From Flavobacterium sp. M31R6 (lineage in GTDB: Bacteria; Bacteroidota; Bacteroidia; Flavobacteriales; Flavobacteriaceae): a stretch of DNA of 64,000 nucleotides. This document shows, in pieces, positions 8,059 to 16,368 of the stretch. The notes under the pieces are model-generated. The model was not told where the DNA came from. It saw only the letters and a program-made list of their open reading frames with translations, and made no database searches. Each line of letters begins with the position of its first letter. The first letter of the stretch is position 1. Where the stretch lies: the NCBI RefSeq assembly GCF_013284035.1, contig NZ_CP054141.1, forward strand, positions 3,286,001-3,350,000, written 5' to 3'. A program made the translations under genes and the position numbers.

Positions 8059-9720
8059 TTATCGTAATAATTTTAATTGCTCAATTGCATTTTGGTTAGC
8101 GGGATCGATGCTCAGTGTTTTACCAAAATTTTCTTTCGCTTTGACCTTATCCGTATCTGCATAAATAATACCCAAATTATTATAAGCTTCAATCAATTTT
8201 GATTTCATTTTTATAAGTTCAGCAGGATCTTTTTTGTTGGCTGCGCTTATGAAATCCTCATAATTTTTGGCTACCAACGTATTATTTTTAAGCAAAACTT
8301 GAATTCTGGCTTTAAAAAGATACGCATCCTGGGTTGTTGGCGAAGCTGTAATAATCGTGTTTAATGCCATGTCGGCTTTATTCAGTTGCTCGATTTGCAG
8401 TGGAGACAAATTTTCAATACCACTGCAGGCCCAATATACGGAAGAAGCAAAAAAGAAATTATCCATTAAGTATGATTTTGTCTCTGTGTTTGCAATTGCA
8501 ATTTCATAAACGGTAGCAGCTTGGTTATATAGCTTTTTCTCGTACAACTTTTTAGCCAAGTCAGGAAGCTCACCGGCAATAGCAGGACTCATATCAAAAG
8601 ATTTTTTAAGATCTAAAATTCCATTATCAATAAGTGAATTATCAATTGGAACCAAACTTACTCCTTTGCTCACTTTTGCAGCACCAATATAAAAATAATC
8701 TCTTCCAATGACTCTATTTGACGGATCCGAAACATAGGATGTCAAAGAACTTATAGCCGTATCAAAATTATTATTGTAATAAGCAGAATATCCTAAATAA
8801 CGATAAATCCTTGGATTTACTTTATCAATCTTAGTCATTTCGTTGGCTTCGATTTCAAGTGCTTTGTAATCTTTTGCAAGAATAAGGAAATCAGCATGAC
8901 GCATACGGGATTCCAAAGAATAATCCGTCAAGGACATATACTTTTCATAAAAAGCCAATCCTTTTGCAATATGAGTATCGTAATTTCGCGCATCATTTAA
9001 TGCCCATAAATATTGGGTTTCAGCAAGTTCTCGATACACAGGTCCATAATTAGCATTTAATGCAATCACTTCGTCAAACGCAGTTAATGCATAAGGAAAA
9101 TTATGGGCATTTTTTATTAAAGTACCCAATCCCATTTTGGCTCTTAGTAAAGTATTGTCCAATCTAAAAGCTTCACGATAACAATCATAAGCATCGTTTT
9201 GTTTTTTATTGAATTTGTAAGCATCTCCCAAAGCCAATAAAACACTGGTATTTGCCGGATCAATTAATCTGGATTTACTCAAAACCTCAACTGCCTTTTT
9301 GTAATTCGGATGATCTGAATAGGTATAGGCCTTGCCTATATATACCGTTTCTTCTAAATCTTTTTTACTACTATTTTGTGTAGCTAATGCAAAATATTTT
9401 TCAGCTTCGGCAACATCGTCTTTATCCAACGCAATATAGCCTAATCCGATATAATTAAAATTTCCTTTGGTGGAACACGAAATGCCAGCATCAAAATGTT
9501 TTTTGGCGGCTGCATAATCCCCTTGCAACAGACACACATTGCCCAAAAGAAATTTAGCATAGCCATCAGTAGGTTTTGAGGCGGTAATGGTTTCCAAAGT
9601 ATTTTTCGCTACTTCATACTGTTCGGCATCAATAGCGTTTTTCGCTTGTTTTATATCCTGCGCCTGTCCCAAAAAAACAAAAAACAGTGTTGCGACGGTA
9701 TAAATAAAAACTTTTTTCAT
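8059..9720 (-). CDS. Secreted tetratricopeptide-repeat protein
   Basis: 553 residues with a cleavable signal peptide (IYTVATLFFVFLGQAQ) and TPR-type helical repeats along most of the length, for example YAKFLLGNVCLLQGDYAAAK, GNFNYIGLGYIALDKDDVAE, VLLALGDAYKFNKKQNDAYD and the last LIEAYNNLGIIYADTDKVKA. TPR arrays are protein-interaction scaffolds, so it is likely a periplasmic or surface scaffold. It is a single-gene unit; a minus-strand -7 box TATATTTG lies at 9784-9791 and a terminator at 8003-8034. Related flavobacterial proteins exist as conserved hypotheticals; the partner is unknown. Confidence 0.88.
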   Translation of the reverse strand: MKKVFIYTVATLFFVFLGQAQDIKQAKNAIDAEQYEVAKNTLETITASKPTDGYAKFLLGNVCLLQGDYAAAKKHFDAGISCSTKGNFNYIGLGYIALDKDDVAEAEKYFALATQNSSKKDLEETVYIGKAYTYSDHPNYKKAVEVLSKSRLIDPANTSVLLALGDAYKFNKKQNDAYDCYREAFRLDNTLLRAKMGLGTLIKNAHNFPYALTAFDEVIALNANYGPVYRELAETQYLWALNDARNYDTHIAKGLAFYEKYMSLTDYSLESRMRHADFLILAKDYKALEIEANEMTKIDKVNPRIYRYLGYSAYYNNNFDTAISSLTSYVSDPSNRVIGRDYFYIGAAKVSKGVSLVPIDNSLIDNGILDLKKSFDMSPAIAGELPDLAKKLYEKKLYNQAATVYEIAIANTETKSYLMDNFFFASSVYWACSGIENLSPLQIEQLNKADMALNTIITASPTTQDAYLFKARIQVLLKNNTLVAKNYEDFISAANKKDPAELIKMKSKLIEAYNNLGIIYADTDKVKAKENFGKTLSIDPANQNAIEQLKLLR

Positions 9721-10184
9721 GGTAGATATAATTAATTTGAATATTAAAATAGTGTTGTATTTAATTGGTATAAAACAACACTACAAATATAAAATAATAT
9801 TAAAGAATAACAGCATATTTTATCAATTAAATAACTGTAATTCAGTTAGTTATATTTTTAAAAACATGATAAAAGTCATTTTTTTATATTCCAAAAAAAA
9901 GTATAAGATTAGCATAAAACGAGAAATAAAAATTAAAAAACAACACTTTTAAAATCTCAAAAACATACTAGGCGTTCATTTTTAGACCATTAACACAAAT
10001 CTTACCACTATAATTGTATGTGTTAAAAATCAGATGCAATCTTATTTAAAGCAAAGCTCCTTTTCTGAAAATTTATTAAAATGAAATACTTCAAAAAAAT
10101 AAGCAAAAAAACATTCTCCCAAAATAGTTGCCAAAATTCAAAAAAGGATTGCATCCTATTGTTACCTTTGCAAAAAAATTAAAC
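9721..10184. other. 464-bp AT-rich divergent intergenic region
   Basis: Holds the TPR-gene promoter (minus, 9784-9791) and the prmA -7 box TACCTTTG at 10163-10170, 14 nt before the ATG. The short frames across it are A/K-rich and not credible as genes. Confidence 0.6.
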
Positions 10185-11018
10185 ATGTCAAATATTTATA
10201 TAGGGTATCATTTTTCAATTGAACCAAAGGAGTTAGGATCGGAAATATTAATTGCCGAATTGGGTGAAAAAGCTTTTGAAAGCTTCACTGAGACCGAAAC
10301 CGGTATTTCTGCTTTTGTGCAAAAAGACCTTTGGGACGAAACGATATTGGAAGACATTCAAATATTACAATCGGAAGAATTCAAAATCGATTATACTTTT
10401 GAGGAAATCGAGCAAGTAAACTGGAATGAAGAGTGGGAAAAGAATTTTGAACCTATCGACGTAGAAGGAAATTGTCATGTTCGAGCACCATTTCACCCGA
10501 AAACGGACGCAGAATATGATATTGTAATCGAGCCTAAAATGAGCTTTGGAACGGGGCATCATGAAACTACACACATGATGATTCAGCATTTATTAGAAAT
10601 GAATGTTACCGGAATGAAAACACTAGACATGGGTTGCGGTACAGCAATTTTGGCCATTCTTGCCGAAATGAAGGGAGCTCAACCCATAGACGCTATTGAC
10701 ATTGACAACTGGTGTTACCTGAACTCCATTGAAAATGCCGAGCGCAACAATTGCAAACAAATTACGGTTTACGAAGGAGATGCTGCGTTATTAAAAGACA
10801 AAAAATACGATTTGATCATTGCCAACATCAACAGAAACATTTTGTTAAACGATATGCAAAGCTATGTTGACAGTTTAAATACGGGCGGAACTATATTATT
10901 TAGTGGTTTCTATGAAGAAGACATTCCTTATATTGATGCCTCTTGCACAGAAAAAGGATTAACTTTTGTAAAAAAACTTCAAAGAAACAACTGGGTATCA
11001 ATAAAATACGTAAATTAG
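10185..11018 (+). CDS. prmA: Ribosomal protein L11 methyltransferase
   Basis: SAM-dependent methyltransferase that trimethylates ribosomal protein L11. The 277-residue product has an N-terminal L11-recognition domain (MSNIYIGYHFSIEPKELGSE), the PrmA signature SFGTGHHETTHMM, the SAM loop TLDMGCGTAILAILAEMKGA and the motif LIIANINRNIL. The ATG at 10185 matches the family start; the longer frame from 10128 adds a stretch overlapping the promoter. It is followed 44 bp later by clpS, the usual flavobacterial pairing. Secure. Confidence 0.96.
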   Translation: MSNIYIGYHFSIEPKELGSEILIAELGEKAFESFTETETGISAFVQKDLWDETILEDIQILQSEEFKIDYTFEEIEQVNWNEEWEKNFEPIDVEGNCHVRAPFHPKTDAEYDIVIEPKMSFGTGHHETTHMMIQHLLEMNVTGMKTLDMGCGTAILAILAEMKGAQPIDAIDIDNWCYLNSIENAERNNCKQITVYEGDAALLKDKKYDLIIANINRNILLNDMQSYVDSLNTGGTILFSGFYEEDIPYIDASCTEKGLTFVKKLQRNNWVSIKYVN

Positions 11019-11062
11019 TATCTACTTTTTTATAAATCAACAAAGTACAAAAACCTAAAAGC

Positions 11063-11338
11063 ATGAGTACAATAGAGAAAGTAAAAGAAAGAACCCGAGA
11101 AGAGGAAGTTACAACCAAAAACAATGAAATAATAGTTTACAATGATGATGTAAATACATTTGATCATGTCATTGACACTTTAGTTCGTGTTTGCGGGCAC
11201 ACTCCTATTCAAGCAGAACAGTGCTCATTAATTGTGCATTACAAAGGGAAATGCACTGTAAAAACGGGGGAATATGATAAATTAAGGGTACAATGCTCTA
11301 GATTACTTGAAGCAGGCTTAACTGCCGAAATAATCTAA
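11063..11338 (+). CDS. clpS: ATP-dependent Clp protease adaptor ClpS
   Basis: A 91-residue adaptor that delivers N-degron substrates to ClpA/ClpC-ClpP. It has a charged flexible N-terminus and the conserved core DDVNTFDHVIDTLVRVCGH, then HYKGKCTVKTG and LEAGLTAEI. The length is normal. It is probably cotranscribed with prmA and is followed by a terminator at 11376-11414. Secure. Confidence 0.95.
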   Translation: MSTIEKVKERTREEEVTTKNNEIIVYNDDVNTFDHVIDTLVRVCGHTPIQAEQCSLIVHYKGKCTVKTGEYDKLRVQCSRLLEAGLTAEII

Positions 11339-11375
11339 ACTACACAATACTATTTCCAAAAATTTGTTATTTATT

Positions 11376-11414
11376 AAACCTACTTGAGAAGTACAATCTT
11401 AAGTAGGTTTTTTT
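11376..11414 (+). terminator. Intrinsic terminator after clpS
   Basis: Stem AAACCTACTT (11376-11385) with AAGTAGGTTT (11401-11410), 15-nt loop, T run to 11414. Confidence 0.88.
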
Positions 11415-11579
11415 ATGTCTTCTCTGTACCTGAACTAATTTTGAAACCAAAATACTCTCCAACAACTCTATTCTTCTGAAAATTCGCATTATTGAATATG
11501 TAAAACTACCTATAAAAAAATAACAAAAACTACAACATTCTAAACAATTATTCTATATTTGAAAAAAAATACCCATCAA

Positions 11580-12851
11580 ATGGAAGAATACGGTAAAATA
11601 TTAGTTTTTGTGATGCCTATTTTTTTGATATTAATTATAATCGAAAAAATATACGGACACTATAAAGGAGAAGACACGGTTCCAAACATGGATTCAGTTT
11701 CGAGTATCAGTTCGGGAATGGTCAATTCGGTCAAAGATGTTCTTGGACTTAGTATTACCTTAGTGACTTATGACTGGTTTGAAAACAAGTTTGCCATAAT
11801 TCATTTGGATGCTACTATCTGGGCTTATATCATTGGATTTATCGTCATTGATTTTTATGGGTATTGGAGTCATCGACTTTCTCACCAAATTAATTTTTTA
11901 TGGAACAAACACGCGATTCATCACAGTAGCGAGGAGTTTAATCTAGCTTGTGCCTTGCGTCAAACAGTTTCGAGTTTTGTCAATTTATTTACTTTTCTAT
12001 TGATTCCAGCGGCACTATTGGGCGTCCCACCAAGGGTAATTGCGATAATACTGCCTATTCACTTATTTTTACAATTTTGGTATCATACCAAACATATCAA
12101 AAAAATGGGCTTTTTGGAACACATTCTTGTTACACCCTCACATCATCGCGTTCATCATGCCATCAACCCCATTTATATGGACAAAAATCATTCGCAAATA
12201 TTTATTATTTGGGATAAACTTTTTGGCACTTTTCAGGAAGAATTAGATTCGGTTCCCCCTGTTTTTGGCATTACAAGACCAGCACAAACTTGGAATCCTT
12301 TCCGAATTAACTTCCAGCACTTGTGGTTATTGATAACCGATGCTTGGCGTGCCGAAAAATGGAAAGACAAACTCACTATTTGGTTCAAACCTACTGGCTG
12401 GCGTCCTGAAAATTTTGAAGAAAAATACCCCGTCAACAAAATAACCGATGTTTATGCCTTTGAGAAATATGGGACACAACATTCCAACAAATTAATGTAT
12501 TGGTCATTATTTCAAGCCATAATCACTTTGTTACTCATTACCTATATGTACAATTCTATTGCGAATATTGGTTTACCAAACGTATTCATCTACGGTGCTT
12601 TTATATTTCTAACCGTTTACAGCTACACCGAATTGATGGATACTCGAAAAATCTCATTGTTGTGGGAAACAATCCGCTTTTTTTCGGGAATAGCAATCGT
12701 TGCCTATCTTGGTGATTGGTTTGGCATGAATACACTTTTCCCTTTGGCGTCTTACATCATAATTGGATATCTCGTTTTATCGTTATTGGTTACGTTTTAT
12801 TTTGTAAACACCAATTTTGATACAAAAAAATCAATTGTCGCAACTTCTTAA
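11580..12851 (+). CDS. Sterol desaturase / fatty acid hydroxylase family membrane protein
   Basis: 423 residues, multi-pass. The di-iron histidine clusters of the fatty acid hydroxylase superfamily are present: SHRLSHQ, NKHAIHHSSEEFN, HTKHIKKMG and TPSHHRVHHAINP, followed by DKLFGTF. About six further helices fill the C-terminal third. Family members oxidise C-H bonds of lipids at the membrane; flavobacterial ones are annotated only generically. ATG 11580 is chosen over a TTG at 11559 that lies inside the -7 box TATATTTG (11554-11561). The lysoplasmalogenase-like gene starts 8 bp downstream, so a joint ether-lipid role is plausible but inferred. Confidence 0.9.
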   Translation: MEEYGKILVFVMPIFLILIIIEKIYGHYKGEDTVPNMDSVSSISSGMVNSVKDVLGLSITLVTYDWFENKFAIIHLDATIWAYIIGFIVIDFYGYWSHRLSHQINFLWNKHAIHHSSEEFNLACALRQTVSSFVNLFTFLLIPAALLGVPPRVIAIILPIHLFLQFWYHTKHIKKMGFLEHILVTPSHHRVHHAINPIYMDKNHSQIFIIWDKLFGTFQEELDSVPPVFGITRPAQTWNPFRINFQHLWLLITDAWRAEKWKDKLTIWFKPTGWRPENFEEKYPVNKITDVYAFEKYGTQHSNKLMYWSLFQAIITLLLITYMYNSIANIGLPNVFIYGAFIFLTVYSYTELMDTRKISLLWETIRFFSGIAIVAYLGDWFGMNTLFPLASYIIIGYLVLSLLVTFYFVNTNFDTKKSIVATS

Positions 12852-12859
12852 AAAAATCT

Positions 12860-13531
12860 ATGCAATCATCTTTACTTCTCAAAACCTATATTGGTTTTAC
12901 TATTATTTATCTTGGTATTCTTTTCCTTAATCTTGAAGGATTCGACATCTATATGAAACCTATTTTGCTTCCTATTTTAATGGGAACAGTTATAGTTTCT
13001 GAAAGTTTTCCAACCAAAAAAATCCTTTTAACCGCATTGACATTTTCTTGGATAGGCGATATTATTCTGCTTTTTACAGACAGGGGCGAACTTTATTTCA
13101 TCTTTGGGTTAGTTGCTTTTCTCATATCGCATTTGGTTTACATTGCCCTTTTCAGCAAACAACAAAACAGTAGAATCAACAATAACAAAGCCCTTTTTTG
13201 GATTGGTGTTCTTGCCATAATTGCCTATTTCGCTTTCATGATTGACACATTATTCCCAAAACTAGGCCCATTAAAAATTCCTGTTTTGGTCTATGCAGTC
13301 GTTATTACCACCATGCTTTTCTTTGCTTTCAAAGGCAGTTTAAAATGGGCGATTCCTGCAAACAATTATATCCTTATCGGTGCGATTGTATTTGTAAGTT
13401 CGGATAGTATTTTGGCTTTCAACAAATTTTACGCTCCAATAGCAAATGCTTCATTTTACATTATGGCAACCTATTGCCTTGCTCAATATTTAATTGTAAA
13501 TGGAATTTTAAAATTGAATTCCAAAATATAA
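12860..13531 (+). CDS. Lysoplasmalogenase (YhhN family)
   Basis: 223 residues with about eight transmembrane helices and the YhhN/TMEM86 pattern: TFSWIGDIILLF, FGLVAFLISHLVYIALF and GAIVFVSSDSILAFN near the end. TMEM86B hydrolyses the vinyl-ether bond of lysoplasmalogen; the bacterial substrate is uncertain. It lies 8 bp after the sterol-desaturase-like gene, almost certainly in the same operon, which supports a membrane-lipid role. Family firm. Confidence 0.88.
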   Translation: MQSSLLLKTYIGFTIIYLGILFLNLEGFDIYMKPILLPILMGTVIVSESFPTKKILLTALTFSWIGDIILLFTDRGELYFIFGLVAFLISHLVYIALFSKQQNSRINNNKALFWIGVLAIIAYFAFMIDTLFPKLGPLKIPVLVYAVVITTMLFFAFKGSLKWAIPANNYILIGAIVFVSSDSILAFNKFYAPIANASFYIMATYCLAQYLIVNGILKLNSKI

Positions 13532-13541
13532 AATAATATTT

Positions 13542-13657
13542 AGGGCGTGCCACCATTAAGAAAAGAGGCCTAATTTAGACTACGCTTATTCGGCCTCTTT
13601 CCTTAATGCTGTCGGGCTATCCATGCTACTTCGGTAGCTTATTCCTATCCCTCACGC
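13542..13657 (+). repeat. Structured dispersed repeat, copy 2
   Basis: Starts AGGGCGTGCC, then a stem CATTAAGAAAAGAGGC (13554-13569) with GCCTCTTTCCTTAATG (13593-13608), then the same 43-nt core as copy 1 (13611-13653), ending CCCTCACGCT. Relative to copy 1 two base pairs change from G-C to A-T on both sides, while the A-C mismatch stays. Confidence 0.9.
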
Positions 13658-13678
13658 TCAACTAAAACAAGATATTTT

Positions 13679-13725
13679 TCCAAAAAAAAAGCATTTTCCA
13701 ATTTAGAAAATGCTTTTTTTTTGGA
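13679..13725. terminator. Bidirectional terminator
   Basis: Perfect 20-bp stem (13679-13698 with 13706-13725), core GCATTTTC/GAAAATGC flanked by nine A and nine T. It serves the lysoplasmalogenase operon and the minus-strand transporter pair. Confidence 0.9.
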
Positions 13726-13739
13726 AATGAATTTAATGT

Positions 13740-14153
13740 TTAATGAGGCAACTTGCTTTTTAAAGCACCATAAATAATAGTTCCAATCAGAGCGCCAATA
13801 AGCACAATAATTACAGGCATAAATCCTGCCCCTATCAATATAAAAATTGGTCCCGGACATGAACCAACCAAGGCCCAACCCAGTCCAAAAGAAATTCCCC
13901 CTATCCAATATCTGGCATTGTCTTTTGGCTTTTCCTGAATTTCGATTGGAAAACCATCGATGTCTTTGACGTTATATCTTTTGATAATCTGAATACCAAC
14001 AACTCCTGTCGCAACGGCAACCCCAATAATTCCATACATATGAAACGATTGAAATTGAAACATTTCATAAATACGGTACCAAGAAACCGCTTCGGATTTG
14101 GTAAGAACTATTCCAAAAAGGAATCCTACAAGAAAATATTTTAAAACATTCAT
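13740..14153 (-). CDS. YeeE/YedE-type sulfur transporter, second half (DUF6691-like)
   Basis: 137 residues with about four helices. The motif GLGWALVGSCPGPIFIL (around residues 92-108) is the Cys-containing second half-motif of YeeE/YedE proteins. In full-length YeeE, which takes up thiosulfate, conserved cysteines relay the ion; here the two halves are separate genes. It starts 3 bp after the stop of the first-half gene, in the same operon. Probably imports thiosulfate or another reduced sulfur compound. Family good, substrate inferred. Confidence 0.85.
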   Translation of the reverse strand: MNVLKYFLVGFLFGIVLTKSEAVSWYRIYEMFQFQSFHMYGIIGVAVATGVVGIQIIKRYNVKDIDGFPIEIQEKPKDNARYWIGGISFGLGWALVGSCPGPIFILIGAGFMPVIIVLIGALIGTIIYGALKSKLPH

Positions 14154-14156
14154 GAT

Positions 14157-14714
14157 CTAAAAAAGTAAGGGTAATAAAAAGTGTGCCATAATCAGTCCGC
14201 CAATAAAGAAACCAATAACTGCTTTCAACGATGGCAATTGTAAATTACTCAATCCCGAAATTGCATGCCCAGATGTACATCCACCTGCATAACGCGTCCC
14301 AAAACCAATCAAAATACCACCAACAAGGAGTATCAAAATACTTTTGGGTGATTGCCAAATTTGTTCTCCAAATAAAGCTTGGGGCATTAACTGACCATTG
14401 GGAGCATCGATTCCCATTTGGGCAAGTTGAGCTATCGTTTTTGGATTAATATCAACATTAGAAGGATCGCTCATAAAATGCACAGCTACAAAACCACCGG
14501 CCATAGCACCCAAAACCACTACGAAATTCCAACGATTTGCTTTCCAGTCAAAATCAAAATACTCAATACGTTTTCCTAATCCGGTCATAGAACATAAAGA
14601 CTGAAGATTAGTTGACATACCGAAATTCTTTCCGAAATAAATCAGTGAAAGCATCACCATTCCGATTAAAAAGCCAGCGACATACCAAGGCCATGTTTGA
14701 AAAATCACACTCAT
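14157..14714 (-). CDS. YeeE/YedE-type sulfur transporter, first half
   Basis: 185 residues, about five helices, with the signature GGCTSGHAISGLSNLQLPSL near the C-terminus, the first Cys motif of the YeeE/YedE family. It is paired with the smaller second-half gene directly downstream. The promoter is clear on the minus strand: -7 TATATTTG at 14733-14740 and TTG complement at 14762-14764 (21-nt spacing), giving a very short leader. Likely forms a heteromeric inner-membrane sulfur-compound channel with its partner. Confidence 0.88.
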   Translation of the reverse strand: MSVIFQTWPWYVAGFLIGMVMLSLIYFGKNFGMSTNLQSLCSMTGLGKRIEYFDFDWKANRWNFVVVLGAMAGGFVAVHFMSDPSNVDINPKTIAQLAQMGIDAPNGQLMPQALFGEQIWQSPKSILILLVGGILIGFGTRYAGGCTSGHAISGLSNLQLPSLKAVIGFFIGGLIMAHFLLPLLF

Positions 14715-14809
14715 ATAAATTTGTTTTGGTTACAAATATAAAAGGATTTTGATAAATTCATCAATTCAGCTGTTTTTTGACAAAAAAATATAAGGATTAC
14801 AGTTGGTTT

Positions 14810-14841
14810 TTGATAATAGAGTAAAGTTCTTTTTATATTTG
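14810..14841 (+). promoter_or_regulatory. Promoter of the 14882 lipoprotein gene
   Basis: TTG (14810-14812), 21-nt spacer, TATATTTG (14834-14841): matches the flavobacterial TTG / TAnnTTTG pattern, about 40 nt upstream of the ATG. Confidence 0.7.
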
Positions 14842-14881
14842 TGGTAAGAAATACATCACTTTAAAAATTTAAACTCTCAAA

Positions 14882-15334
14882 ATGAAAAAAATAGCCTTAT
14901 TCATAACGGTACTCCTACTACTCGTTTCATGTGGAAGTATTAAATCTTCAATAAAAAACGTAGATAATAATGCTCCTGTGCCTGTAGTGGGTAAAAATAA
15001 TGCCTTTATAATTACTCAATACAGTAAAGACAAAAAATACGGATATGATAAAGACTACCCTATCAATATTTTTTACAAAGGCACCAAAAATGACACCATC
15101 AACCAAAAATATTTCATAAATGCTTTGGCAGGACCAAAAGGCGAAAAAATAACTTATAAAAAATTGGAAAACTGCTGCCCATTTCCAACCAAAACTAGCG
15201 ATATGGGTGCTGGATTTCTAGATGTATATGAATTAAGTTGGGAAGGTTTAAAAAAGCCAATCATCTTGTATTTGAACATCTATGAAAGAGGTCAATTAAT
15301 GGTTCCGGTTGGTCTTAGTTTAAAGAAAATATAA
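14882..15334 (+). CDS. Conserved lipoprotein upstream of kdsA
   Basis: 150 residues with a clear lipobox (LLLLVSC, Cys17) and a beta-rich body containing YGYDKDYPINIFYKG, LENCCPFPTK and a C-terminal MVPVGLSLKK. I recognise it as a conserved flavobacterial protein found next to kdsA. From memory, it is often mislabelled 2-dehydro-3-deoxyphosphooctonate aldolase because of that neighbour; it has no aldolase features. The repeat at 15353-15433 separates it from kdsA. Function unknown. Confidence 0.75.
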   Translation: MKKIALFITVLLLLVSCGSIKSSIKNVDNNAPVPVVGKNNAFIITQYSKDKKYGYDKDYPINIFYKGTKNDTINQKYFINALAGPKGEKITYKKLENCCPFPTKTSDMGAGFLDVYELSWEGLKKPIILYLNIYERGQLMVPVGLSLKKI

Positions 15335-15352
15335 TTAAAACCACTACTGCCC

Positions 15353-15433
15353 TAGCCCCGATAGTAGCGGTATCCTTTATGTCTCGTTTTTTCACGAGAC
15401 ATAAAGATACAAGCGGATAGCGGGAATAGCTCC
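15353..15433 (-). repeat. Structured dispersed repeat, second type, minus orientation
   Basis: Plus strand starts TAGCCCCGATAGTAGCGG and ends GGATAGCGGGAATAGCTCC. In the middle is a 13-bp stem, CTTTATGTCTCGT with ACGAGACATAAAG (15375-15387 / 15394-15406), extended outward by GTAT/ATAC. Read on the minus strand it runs GGAGCTATTCCCGCTATCCG ... GGATACCGCTACTATC, sharing the GCTATCC ... CTATC skeleton with copies 1 and 2. Confidence 0.75.
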
Positions 15434-15527
15434 AAATAATAGCTTTAATGCTTCTAAAAATAATTGCTAAATCTAATTCGGAAATCGCAAATTCAAACTA
15501 CCTTTGCACTTTCAAAAAAAACACAAT

Positions 15528-16346
15528 ATGAACATACATAATATCCCACAAATCAAACATACTGAGAGCGGTAACTTCTTTTTACTAGCTGGTCCATGTG
15601 CCATTGAAGGAGAAGAAATGGCAATGCGAATTGCTGAAAAGTTAGTTGGCATCACTGATAAATTACAAATTCCTTTTGTATTCAAAGGTTCTTTTAAAAA
15701 GGCAAATCGTTCTAGAATAGACAGTTTCTCTGGAATTGGAGACGAAAAAGCACTTAAAATATTGGAAAAAGTATCTAAAACTTTTGGAGTGCCGACTGTG
15801 ACGGATATCCACACTAATGAAGATGCTGCAATGGCTGCAGAATATGTAGATGTATTACAAATTCCTGCTTTCCTTGTTCGTCAAACTGATTTGGTTGTGG
15901 CTGCCGCCAATACCGGAAAAGTGGTGAACTTGAAAAAAGGACAATTCATGAGTCCGGAGAGTATGAAACATGCGGTTCAAAAAGTTTTGGACTGTAATAA
16001 CCAAAACGTGATGGTAACGGATCGTGGAACTATGTTTGGCTACCAAGACATGATTGTTGATTACAGAGGTATTCCTACTATGCAACAATATGCTACAACA
16101 GTTTTGGATGTTACTCATTCATTACAACAACCAAATCAAACTGCAGGAGTAACTGGAGGAAGACCTGATATGATTGAAACTGTTGCCAAAGCTGGAATTG
16201 CTGTTGGTGTAGATGGAATTTTTATTGAAACTCATTTTGACCCAGCTAATGCTAAAAGTGACGGTGCGAATATGTTGCACTTGGATTACTTTGAGCCTTT
16301 AATGAACAGATTGGTTGCTATTAGAAAAACCATAAATCAATTTTAA
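15528..16346 (+). CDS. kdsA: 3-deoxy-8-phosphooctulonate synthase
   Basis: Condenses phosphoenolpyruvate with arabinose 5-phosphate to make Kdo-8-phosphate for lipopolysaccharide. 272 residues. Signatures: FFLLAGPCAIEGE, FKGSFKKANRSR, LQIPAFLVRQTDL, VNLKKGQFMSP, VTDRGTMFGY and the late VDGIFIETHFDP. The asparagine of KANRS is the usual metal-independent-type marker. ATG 15528 fits the family; the in-frame TTG at 15504 lies inside the -7 box TACCTTTG (15499-15506). The outer-membrane pair follows. Very secure. Confidence 0.97.
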   Translation: MNIHNIPQIKHTESGNFFLLAGPCAIEGEEMAMRIAEKLVGITDKLQIPFVFKGSFKKANRSRIDSFSGIGDEKALKILEKVSKTFGVPTVTDIHTNEDAAMAAEYVDVLQIPAFLVRQTDLVVAAANTGKVVNLKKGQFMSPESMKHAVQKVLDCNNQNVMVTDRGTMFGYQDMIVDYRGIPTMQQYATTVLDVTHSLQQPNQTAGVTGGRPDMIETVAKAGIAVGVDGIFIETHFDPANAKSDGANMLHLDYFEPLMNRLVAIRKTINQF

Positions 16347-16368
16347 TTTAACATAGAATACCAATACA

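Noticed and set aside
9719..9952. 77-residue plus-strand frame upstream of the TPR gene
   Set aside because: Ile/Lys/Asn-rich translation of AT-rich spacer overlapping the TPR gene promoter.
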